Origin: Candidatus Methanovirga meridionalis
GTDB lineage: Archaea > Methanobacteriota > Methanobacteria > Methanobacteriales > Methanobacteriaceae
NCBI GenBank assembly: GCA_031289325.1
Contig: JAITPS010000106.1
Coordinates: forward strand, 1-12,115
Direction: 5' to 3'
DNA: 12,115 nt
Positions 1 through 5,298 of the stretch are shown here, one piece after another. Under the pieces are notes generated by a model. That model saw nothing but the letters and a program-made list of their open reading frames with translations. It made no database searches and had not been told where the DNA came from. How positions within the stretch are numbered: the first letter of the stretch is position 1; the number at the start of each line of letters is the position of its first letter. The translations under genes were made by a program, and so were the position numbers.

Positions 1-157
1 AAATAACAATTTTTATCTTTTTATTTTTAAAAATAATAATTATAATTTTTTTAATTAAAAATTTAATAATTATGTTTCATTTTTAAAAACTTCATTATTG
101 AACTTGTTCAATTAGAAAATCTTTGATTTTCTGTACTTAAAAACATTATTTCATACA
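1..157. repeat. Left arm of a 157-bp inverted repeat
   Basis: The reverse complement of this stretch aligns without gaps to 3945-4101, with about 10 mismatches in 157 positions. Five of those mismatches fall inside a perfect hairpin at 114-132 (8-bp stem AGAAAATC/GATTTTCT, TTT loop). The arm may extend beyond the left edge of the window. The two arms enclose three minus-strand genes and no recombinase or transposase, so this is not a recognisable insertion sequence. It may be a dispersed intergenic repeat that happens to occur twice in opposite orientation, or the ends of an invertible or transferred block. The remaining gap to the first gene (158-397) is AT-rich and holds nothing I can name beyond a 14-bp palindrome at 378-391 just after the stop codon of that gene. 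Confidence 0.85.
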
Positions 158-397
158 CTATAGTTAAAACTAAATATTTGAGAACAATGAATTATATGAG
201 GTTGCATAATTAATATTTTTTATTATTCAGAAAATTTTTTCTAAATTATTTTTTCAAATATTAATATTTGTCTTTTAAACTTAATTTAAAGAGATTAAAA
301 TTGATTTGTTTTATCAAGCTTTTCATATTAAAGATATGTATTCAACTTGACTTTTCAATTTCTCTTATTAATCCACCATTAAATATTTAATAGTCAT

Positions 398-1081
398 TTA
401 ATTTTCAAGCAGTGTTTGAATATGAGTGACTGTTCCTTTTTCATTAAATCCAACAATAATTCTGGATTGACCAATTACAATCACTGAAAATTCCTCTCTT
501 TGTTTGTACTCATAACCATTTAATTTTCCATAACCTTCCAATGCTAAACGAGAGTTAACATCAAATTCCTTTTGGAATGTGTTATAATTATATAAAAATC
601 TTTCAGCAGTTTTTTCATGAGGAATTTTATCTGATTTAATTGTTATAAAGAATAATAATCCTTCAAAATCCATAACATAATATCCATCATCTTCAAATAA
701 ACCTGTAATTGTCATAGCTATTATATGGGCTTCATGTAAGGATGTTTGAAACATATTTTCTTTAAAATGACTTATATCATGCTTCTCACCGATTTCTTTA
801 ACTTTTTTTGATTCTTCAATTATTTTCTCTGGAAATCCAATATCTTGATTATCCCAAGCCCAATACCATTTCTCATTTTCAAGTGATAATGTACTTAAAA
901 GTTGAAAATTAAATTTTAAATCTTTCCCCCAACTTATAGTTCCATTTTCAATGTTAAAATCAGGATTTTTATCTTTTACTATATTTTCAAGGTCATCATG
1001 ATGTTCTAATCCAAGTCCACCACATTTAGCAAATAAACTTTGGAGGGTATCTTTTCCTGTAATTTCTATTTTTTGTTTCAT
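398..1081 (-). CDS. DUF6882-like hypothetical protein
   Basis: This encodes a soluble 227-residue protein with no signal peptide or membrane segment. Its layout resembles the DUF6882 family: an aromatic core WYWAWDNQ near residues 72-79, a downstream helix with EIGEKHDI near 96-103, and an alternating aromatic/acidic stretch (GYYVMDFEGLLFF) near 132-144. Family function is unknown and I do not infer one. The assignment rests on the W-rich motif and overall length, from memory. The ATG at 1081 has no Shine-Dalgarno sequence, but a TATA-like box lies about 22-31 bp upstream, which suggests a leaderless transcript. The gene stands alone, with 604 bp of AT-rich DNA separating it from the methyltransferase upstream, so it is probably monocistronic. 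Codon use and base composition match its neighbours. Confidence 0.7.
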   Translation of the reverse strand: MKQKIEITGKDTLQSLFAKCGGLGLEHHDDLENIVKDKNPDFNIENGTISWGKDLKFNFQLLSTLSLENEKWYWAWDNQDIGFPEKIIEESKKVKEIGEKHDISHFKENMFQTSLHEAHIIAMTITGLFEDDGYYVMDFEGLLFFITIKSDKIPHEKTAERFLYNYNTFQKEFDVNSRLALEGYGKLNGYEYKQREEFSVIVIGQSRIIVGFNEKGTVTHIQTLLEN

Positions 1082-1102
1082 AATATTAAATTGTTTATTT
1101 TA

Positions 1103-1112
1103 GTATAAATAA
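1103..1112 (-). promoter_or_regulatory. Probable TATA box for the DUF6882-like gene
   Basis: On the minus strand the sequence reads TTATTTATAC, ending 21 nt before the ATG at 1081. An archaeal TATA box about 25 nt upstream of transcription start would put the start at or within a few bases of the ATG. This fits the absence of a ribosome binding site and predicts a leaderless mRNA. Confidence 0.4.
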
Positions 1113-1144
1113 TTTTTCTAAAATTATTTTTTAAAGTTAGAAAC

Positions 1145-1240
1145 GAAAAATCTTCGATTTTCCTAAATTATCTTCGATAATAAATCTTTGATTTTCTTTA
1201 TTGAAATTTTTTATTTCAATTAGAAAAACGAAGTTTTTCT
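1145..1240. repeat. Cluster of short hairpins
   Basis: At least four short palindromes are packed into about 100 bp. They are: 1146-1162 (imperfect, stem around AAATC/GATTT, TTC loop); 1182-1194 (AAATC-TTT-GATTT); 1201-1219 (TTGAAAT, 5-nt loop, ATTTCAA); and 1222-1240 (AGAAAAAC-GAA-GTTTTTCT, perfect 8-bp stem). The last belongs to the same family as the hairpins at 114-132 and 3970-3988. None is followed by a long T run on either strand, so they are not obvious terminators for the methyltransferase or for the gene to the left. They may be dispersed intergenic palindromes or structured RNA. Confidence 0.65.
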
Positions 1241-1685
1241 TTATTTAAGAGCCAAAAATAACCTACAAGTAAAAAATAAGCTATTGTATAAATTAAATTA
1301 AAAATAAATAAATTTATATTATTATTACAACTAATAAAGAATTTATATCAAGAAAAATTTTTAAATTATTTAAAAGGATTTAATTCAATTGAAATTATTT
1401 TAAATCATTTTATTAAACTTATAAATAAATATAAATATTTAATTTCTAAATTAAATAGTTTACAATCTATTATTAATTTAAATATATAATTTAAAGATGA
1501 ATTAAGTTTTGATTAAAATAATTGTGCAACAGTCTCATAGAAGATAATTTCAACATTAATTTTTTCCCCTCAAATGTTCTTAATTAAATTTCATATTCTG
1601 CAAGTTTCTTATTTTTAGACATTTATATCCTCAATATTAATTTTCATTTGATATTACTATTTGATTAAATAAAATTAAAAATAAT
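1241..1685. other. AT-rich intergenic stretch, no gene seen
   Basis: The sequence is strongly AT-rich. A plus-strand frame of about 57 codons (1292 to about 1490) is open, but it has no ATG near its beginning and no ribosome binding site, and it reads as Asn/Lys/Ile/Leu-rich sequence of the kind that random AT-rich DNA gives. A T-rich stretch follows the methyltransferase stop on the minus strand and could serve as its terminator. Confidence 0.6.
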
Positions 1686-2780
1686 TCATACTAATGTCAC
1701 TTGTTTTTCTGTTTTCTGTTTTTTAACTTCAATTTTATTAACATCTTCGTATTCGACTTTAAATTCATCTAAATTATTATTTTTAACAATTTTATCTATT
1801 TTATTAAGTGTTAAATTCTTTTCTTGGCTTGTCATTACACTAAACCCGTAAATATTGGATTTATGTTTTAATTTTCCTTTTTCCTTTTCTCTTTTCTCAA
1901 CAAAACTAAGATGATTATTTAATCTATCTCGAATAATTTTATTCATAAACTCTTTATTTTTAGCTATATTTGAAGCTATAAGATCTTTAAAGTTTTCATC
2001 TATCTCATAAGCAATTGAATTTCTACAGTTTGCCATGGAAGCTATTGTAGTTGTGCCAGTACCTACAAATGGATCTAATATAGTATCATTCTTAACAGAA
2101 TACATATTAATTAAACGATGTGCTAATTCAAATGGATAAGCCCCATTTCGATTTCTTAAATTTTGAATGCCTAATTTTTGAGAGATACCTTTAACATTCT
2201 CCCATAAATCAGAAAACCAAAAATTTCTCTCTTCCCAAAAGTATGCACTTTCCTGTCTATTATTCCTCTGCGAATCATTAAATTGTCTATTTTCTTTTTT
2301 CCTAAATATTAAGATATATTCATGTTCTAATGTAACATAAGCATTTGGAGGTAACATTCCTGAACCCATGAATTTATTTGGTTTATTGGATTGTTTTCTC
2401 CAAATAATTGTTGGAAGAACTTGATAACCTAATTTTTCAAAGCAATGAATAATTTTTGAATGATTTGCATGCAATTGAAAGTTATTACCAATTTTTCTAG
2501 TTGCATCACCAATATTTATACAAGCAATCCCTCCATTAACAAGAACCCTATCAACTTCACACCAAACTTTATTTAATTCCTCATGCATTAAATTATAAGC
2601 TTCAACTGCTTGATATTCATTTAATGAATCACCAATACGATAATTTAAAGATACGAACAATTCATCCCACATTTCTATCATTGGATATGGAGGTGATGTA
2701 ACAATTAAATTTACAGATGAAGAATCAATTTCATCCATCTTCTGTGAATTTTTAAAAATGATTTTATGTTTTGTTTTCAA
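1686..2780 (-). CDS. Beta-class DNA methyltransferase, probably N4-cytosine
   Basis: This encodes an AdoMet-dependent DNA methyltransferase of 364 residues. The catalytic motif TSPPY (28-32, motif IV) comes before the AdoMet-binding motif DPFVGTGTT (236-244, motif I), with the acidic motif II (YEID, 258-261) following. That order defines the beta class, and TSPPY favours cytosine-N4 or adenine-N6 exocyclic amino methylation. The stretch after TSPPY (PMIEMWDELF) recalls the archaeal CTAG-modifying enzymes M.MthZI and M.MjaI, so CTAG with N4-methylcytosine is my best guess for the target. From about residue 300 there is a Lys/Glu-rich C-terminal tail that looks unconserved. The start is a TTG at 2780, preceded four codons upstream by an in-frame stop; there is no good ribosome binding site. 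The next internal ATG (residue 15) would remove conserved N-terminal strand residues. No restriction endonuclease is visible within the window, so it may be an orphan modification enzyme. Confidence 0.9.
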   Translation of the reverse strand: MKTKHKIIFKNSQKMDEIDSSSVNLIVTSPPYPMIEMWDELFVSLNYRIGDSLNEYQAVEAYNLMHEELNKVWCEVDRVLVNGGIACINIGDATRKIGNNFQLHANHSKIIHCFEKLGYQVLPTIIWRKQSNKPNKFMGSGMLPPNAYVTLEHEYILIFRKKENRQFNDSQRNNRQESAYFWEERNFWFSDLWENVKGISQKLGIQNLRNRNGAYPFELAHRLINMYSVKNDTILDPFVGTGTTTIASMANCRNSIAYEIDENFKDLIASNIAKNKEFMNKIIRDRLNNHLSFVEKREKEKGKLKHKSNIYGFSVMTSQEKNLTLNKIDKIVKNNNLDEFKVEYEDVNKIEVKKQKTEKQVTLV

Positions 2781-3258
2781 TATTTCAACTCAATTATAGT
2801 AATTATGAAAAAGTTCTTAAATTTTAAAATGATAATTTTTTTATTAAGTTATTTAATTTTAAATATTACTTCATGAAAATCAATAGTTTTAAATTTTAAA
2901 TAATATTAACATATTTTAATTAATATAAATAATTTTAAATTAATATTTTTTAATAATGATTATTTTTTATAATAAAAATGTTTAAATTTCTTATTTATAA
3001 AATCTATGATTTATAAGTCAAAAAAACTATAATTTTCTTTATTTATTAATTTATCCAATTTTAAGAAAATTCATGAATAATATAAAAATCAGTATAAGGA
3101 AATCATGAGCTTAATCTTTTTTGTAAAATTATACCTCATTTTATAGTTAATTAACTTCATTTAAATAATTTATAAATTTTATAACTCTATCTTATCAATT
3201 AAATTTTAATTTATTTATAAAATAACTTGTTATAAAATAAGGTACTGTAAAAAGGGCA
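2781..3258. other. AT-rich intergenic stretch, no gene seen
   Basis: About 480 bp of very AT-rich DNA lies between the methyltransferase start and the 3' region of the carbonic-anhydrase-like gene. I see no credible open frame, RNA gene or clear repeat. The promoter of the methyltransferase must lie near 2790-2830, but no TATA box stands out from the AT background. Confidence 0.55.
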
Positions 3259-3320
3259 TGATTTTCAAAGATCTAATGTCTGATTTTCACCCAATAAAAT
3301 TAGATCGAAAATTTAGATCG
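3259..3320 (-). other. 3' inverted repeat and paired short repeats after the gamma-CA gene
   Basis: Just after the stop codon of the carbonic-anhydrase-like gene there is a perfect 8-bp inverted repeat, GATCTAAT at 3270-3277 and ATTAGATC at 3299-3306, with a 21-nt spacer. TGATTTTCA occurs twice (3259-3267 and 3281-3289), once outside and once inside the potential loop, and TAGATCG occurs twice (3301-3307 and 3314-3320). On the minus strand the stem is followed after about 13 nt by CCCTTTTTAC, so a weak terminator is possible. The segment is less AT-rich than its surroundings, so a small structured RNA or a protein-binding site is an alternative. Confidence 0.45.
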
Positions 3321-3797
3321 TTATAAATCGTATGTCTTTGCTAAATTTAGATAGGTATTAGCATTTTCTGTAATTGATTCTATCTCTTCAGAATTTAACT
3401 CTCTTACTACTTTAGCTGGAGAACCTAAAATCAAACTTTTTCCTGGGAACTCCTTATGTTCTGTTACCAATGCTCCTGCACCAACAATAGAATCTTTACC
3501 TATTTTAGATCCATTTAAAACAGTTGCATTCATCCCTATAATTACATTCCCTTGAATTTCACAGCCATGTAATATTGCACCATGTCCAATTGAAACATTA
3601 TCATGAATATCAATAGAAAATCCTTTTGTTGAATGCAGAACACAATTATCTTGAACATTTGAATTTTTACCAATTTTAATTTTTCCACAATCCCCTCTTA
3701 CAACAGCATTATACCACACTGATACATTTTCATCAATTTCAACATCCCCAATTATATGTGTCCCTGGAAATATCTTAGCAGAACCATCAACTTTCAC
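3321..3797 (-). CDS. Gamma-carbonic-anhydrase-like hexapeptide-repeat protein
   Basis: This encodes a 158-residue cytoplasmic left-handed beta-helix protein of the YrdA/PaaY/CamH type, which assembles as a trimer with metal sites between subunits. The hexapeptide rungs run from about residue 8 to 128, and a C-terminal helix (residues 134-155) packs on the helix. The three metal-ligand histidines of the family are present: H55 (in VLHS), H72 and H77 (in GHGAILHG). The 17 and 5 spacings are those of the short gamma-CA subgroup that lacks the long acidic loop of Methanosarcina Cam. R34 and D36 (RGD) and the NVQD motif (47-50) are also present. Family members range from true carbonic anhydrases to acyltransferase-like or non-catalytic proteins, so CO2 hydration is plausible but unproven. 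The start is GTG at 3797, supported by AGGTGA four nt upstream. No partner gene is adjacent. Confidence 0.92.
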   Translation of the reverse strand: MKVDGSAKIFPGTHIIGDVEIDENVSVWYNAVVRGDCGKIKIGKNSNVQDNCVLHSTKGFSIDIHDNVSIGHGAILHGCEIQGNVIIGMNATVLNGSKIGKDSIVGAGALVTEHKEFPGKSLILGSPAKVVRELNSEEIESITENANTYLNLAKTYDL

Positions 3798-3801
3798 TTT
3801 T

Positions 3802-3807
3802 TCACCT
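3802..3807 (-). promoter_or_regulatory. Ribosome binding site deciding the GTG start
   Basis: AGGTGA on the minus strand lies four nt before the GTG at 3797. There is no ATG in frame nearby, so this site fixes the GTG as the start of the carbonic-anhydrase-like gene. Confidence 0.7.
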
Positions 3808-3813
3808 ACTATT

Positions 3814-3840
3814 TAAACATTAAAAATTCAATGTTTATAA
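3814..3840 (-). promoter_or_regulatory. Candidate TATA box with overlapping 8-bp dyad
   Basis: A perfect dyad TAAACATT (3814-3821) and AATGTTTA (3830-3837) has an 8-nt spacer. Its upstream arm overlaps a TATA-like element (minus strand TTATAAAC, 3833-3840) about 40 nt before the GTG start. The TATA position predicts transcription start near 3810-3815, giving a short leader that contains the AGGTGA site. A dyad that covers the TATA box and the start region is the usual layout for an archaeal repressor site. In AT-rich DNA an 8-bp dyad can arise by chance. Confidence 0.35.
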
Positions 3841-3944
3841 CTGATATTACTTAAAATCTTTTCCCTTATTAAAAATTACTTAATTATTATTTATATTTTA
3901 ACTTTTATTTAAATATATCTATTGTAATTTTTTTTATTATATAA

Positions 3945-4101
3945 TGTATGAAATAATGTTTTTAAGTACAGAAAAACTTTGTTTTTCTAATTGAACAAGT
4001 TCAATAATGAAGTTTTTAAAAATGAAATATAATTATTAAATTTTTAATTAAAAAAATTATAATTATTATTTTTAAAAATAAATAAGTAAAAATTATTATT
4101 T
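3945..4101. repeat. Right arm of the 157-bp inverted repeat
   Basis: This is the inverted partner of 1-157, collinear over the whole length with no gaps. Mismatches cluster in two places: the central hairpin at 3970-3988 (AGAAAAAC-TTT-GTTTTTCT, perfect 8-bp stem) and the outermost 25 bp. The stem differs from the left arm by a compensated T-A to A-T pair. When the arms are aligned as an inverted repeat the loops are reverse complements of each other, so the two hairpins have the same loop orientation on the plus strand although the arms are inverted. Confidence 0.85.
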
Positions 4102-4140
4102 AAAAAATTAAATTAATATTTATTTGAAATTTTTAAAAGC

Positions 4141-4178
4141 GGAGAATAAATTCTCCTAAGTTGAAAATAAATTTTCAA
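4141..4178. repeat. Two tandem hairpins with identical TAAA loops
   Basis: GGAGAA-TAAA-TTCTCC (4141-4156) and TTGAAAA-TAAA-TTTTCAA (4161-4178) sit four nt apart. Both stems are perfect, the stem sequences are unrelated, and the loop is the same four bases. They lie 40 bp outside the right inverted-repeat arm. There is no adjacent gene to terminate on the plus strand and no T run, so their role is unknown. Confidence 0.6.
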
Positions 4179-4263
4179 CAATATGATATTTAAAAATAAT
4201 GATTAATTATAAACATTTTTTACATCACTATAATTTATTAACTAAAAAAATGTGTATCATAAC

Positions 4264-4566
4264 ATGATATTAAAAGCATATATTGGAGACAATAAAATAA
4301 CCATACCACCCGAAATACTCAAAAAAAGTAAAAAACAATAGAACTGAACATGAATCTTGATGAATCCAAAACAGAGTTAGAATTATTTGAAGAATCTCTC
4401 CAAAATGCCAAACTTCCATGAAAAACTTAATCAATTAAATTAAGAAGCTAAACAAAGTAAATATATTATGGGGTTCTGATTCCCTTGCCAAGATATAGAT
4501 TGCAATGTTAAACCAGAACATCAAGAATATGACCCCTAAAATTTTTTCAATGAGAATATATAAATA
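4264..4566 (+). pseudogene. Possible decayed plus-strand gene, unidentified
   Basis: This stretch is less AT-rich than the surrounding spacer and has short protein-like frames in changing phase. An ATG at 4264 opens 25 codons (beginning MILKAYIGDNK and ending in a Lys-rich run). An ATG at 4350 then opens 23 codons rich in Glu, Leu and Asp in another frame, and near 4459-4536 there is a further stretch with one internal stop containing PCQDIDCNVKPEHQEYDP. I do not recognise the family. It could be a frameshifted remnant, but nothing proves that the pieces belong together, and chance frames in a slightly less AT-rich spacer would look similar. Confidence 0.2.
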
Positions 4567-4682
4567 AAATCAATTGACATACTTTAATATTTTATAAAAA
4601 CTGGCAACAATTACTTTTATAAATTGATATAAAAATTGCTCTCTATATATGTATCAATGCATAAACATAGAAGAAATAATAG

Positions 4683-4852
4683 GTTATTATTACTGTATCT
4701 GACTCCAAGTTCTTTAGAAACTTCATGCCCTACTTTAAGGTCACGACCAGTTATAGTCACAGCCTTCTTTCTCTAAAAATAGCTATTGTTTTTCCAATCC
4801 CCTTTGTTCCACCTAATACTCCAATCTTTGATTTAACTTTTAAGTATTTCAT
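4683..4852 (-). pseudogene. tyrA: N-terminal fragment of archaeal prephenate dehydrogenase, frameshifted
   Basis: An ATG at 4852 opens a frame whose residues 9-22 read KIGVLGGTKGIGKT. This is the Rossmann dinucleotide-binding motif (GGTxGxG) as it occurs in archaeal TyrA, the NAD(P)-dependent enzyme that converts prephenate to 4-hydroxyphenylpyruvate in tyrosine synthesis. That frame stops after 31 codons. Similarity continues in the next frame with EKEGC and then, after a second shift, with VTITGRDLKVGHEV and SKELGVRYSNNN, which match the second strand and following helix of archaeal TyrA (compare MJ0612, from memory). Nothing TyrA-like follows below 4683. About 60 of the usual 270 or more residues remain, broken by two frameshifts, so it is a dead fragment. 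An intact copy presumably exists elsewhere if the organism makes tyrosine. NADP:F420 oxidoreductase was considered, but its motif differs (GGTGDQG). Confidence 0.75.
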
Positions 4853-4895
4853 TAATGTAAATAATAATTTAATATAATTTATTCAAACAGCAATA

Positions 4896-4936
4896 TAAAA
4901 AGAGGATGAAAATCCAAAATCTTGATATTTGGATTT
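4896..4936 (-). terminator. Terminator-like hairpin
   Basis: AAATCCAAA (4910-4918) and TTTGGATTT (4928-4936) form a perfect 9-bp stem with a 9-nt loop. On the minus strand the stem leads into a T-rich tract ending in CTCTTTTTAT (to about 4896). It lies 18 bp after the stop codon of the remnant at 4954, as expected for the end of a minus-strand transcript. Confidence 0.5.
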
Positions 4937-4953
4937 GTAATTTCAATCCAAGT

Positions 4954-5150
4954 TTAAAAAAATAATTTTCTTAAGTTGACATCATTGCATTCAAACATAT
5001 GATTATGATCAATTGGTTTAGTATACTTATTGATGTATATTTTGTCTTTAAATAATAATCTCCTTATTTTCTTCTCAAAGCTTTCGATTAATCGACCTTT
5101 TTCAAATTTTCATTATTAATTGGCAGTGTAAAATTAGCATGGATTTCCAC
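4954..5150 (-). pseudogene. Remnant of an unidentified minus-strand gene
   Basis: The frame from 5109 to the TAA at 4954 encodes 51 residues of protein-like composition. It includes RLIESFEKKIRRLLF, then KDKIYINKYTKPIDHNHMFE, then a Cys-containing tail. It has no start codon near its beginning and is preceded in frame by TGA. In a shifted frame the upstream DNA reads ANFTLPINNENLKKVD, and joining the two by a frameshift gives a plausible continuous protein C-terminus. A terminator-like hairpin follows the stop, supporting former expression on this strand. I do not recognise the family. The piece sits between the adhesin terminator and the tyrA fragment, so this spacer seems to have collected debris of several genes. 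Confidence 0.35.
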
Positions 5151-5232
5151 AAATAAAAATTAAAAAAAAATATGCTAAATATTTAATAAATAAATATTTA
5201 ATAAACATTATAATCTAAAATTTTTTCTGCAT

Positions 5233-5251
5233 AAAAAAACCAAAATTTTGG
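5233..5251 (-). terminator. Terminator of the adhesin gene cluster
   Basis: On the minus strand the palindrome CCAAAATTTTGG (5240-5251) is followed directly by TTTTTTTA. It lies about 47 bp after the stop of the truncated adhesin copy. Stem plus T7 is the expected shape both for an intrinsic-type terminator and for archaeal oligo-T termination. It would end transcripts coming from the adhesin genes to the right. Confidence 0.65.
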
Positions 5252-5298
5252 ATTTTAAATACCCCTCCTCTTTTTTACAATACCATCATCTGTCAGAG

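Noticed and set aside
114..1240. CRISPR array suggested by recurring hairpin-like repeats
   Set aside because: Copies are too few, irregularly spaced and imperfect; there are no uniform spacers and no cas genes.
1292..1490. Plus-strand frame of about 57 codons in the gap before the methyltransferase
   Set aside because: It has no ATG near its beginning and no ribosome binding site. Its composition is almost only Asn, Lys, Ile, Leu and Tyr, which matches AT-rich non-coding DNA.
3259..3320. tRNA or other standard RNA gene in the less AT-rich segment
   Set aside because: No cloverleaf arms, GTTCRA-type T-loop or CCA end can be drawn, and the segment is too short for a stable RNA of a known class that I recognise.
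1..4101. Insertion sequence or transposon bounded by the inverted repeats
   Set aside because: No transposase or recombinase is encoded between the arms and no target-site duplication is visible. The left arm reaches the window edge, so its outer end cannot be examined.
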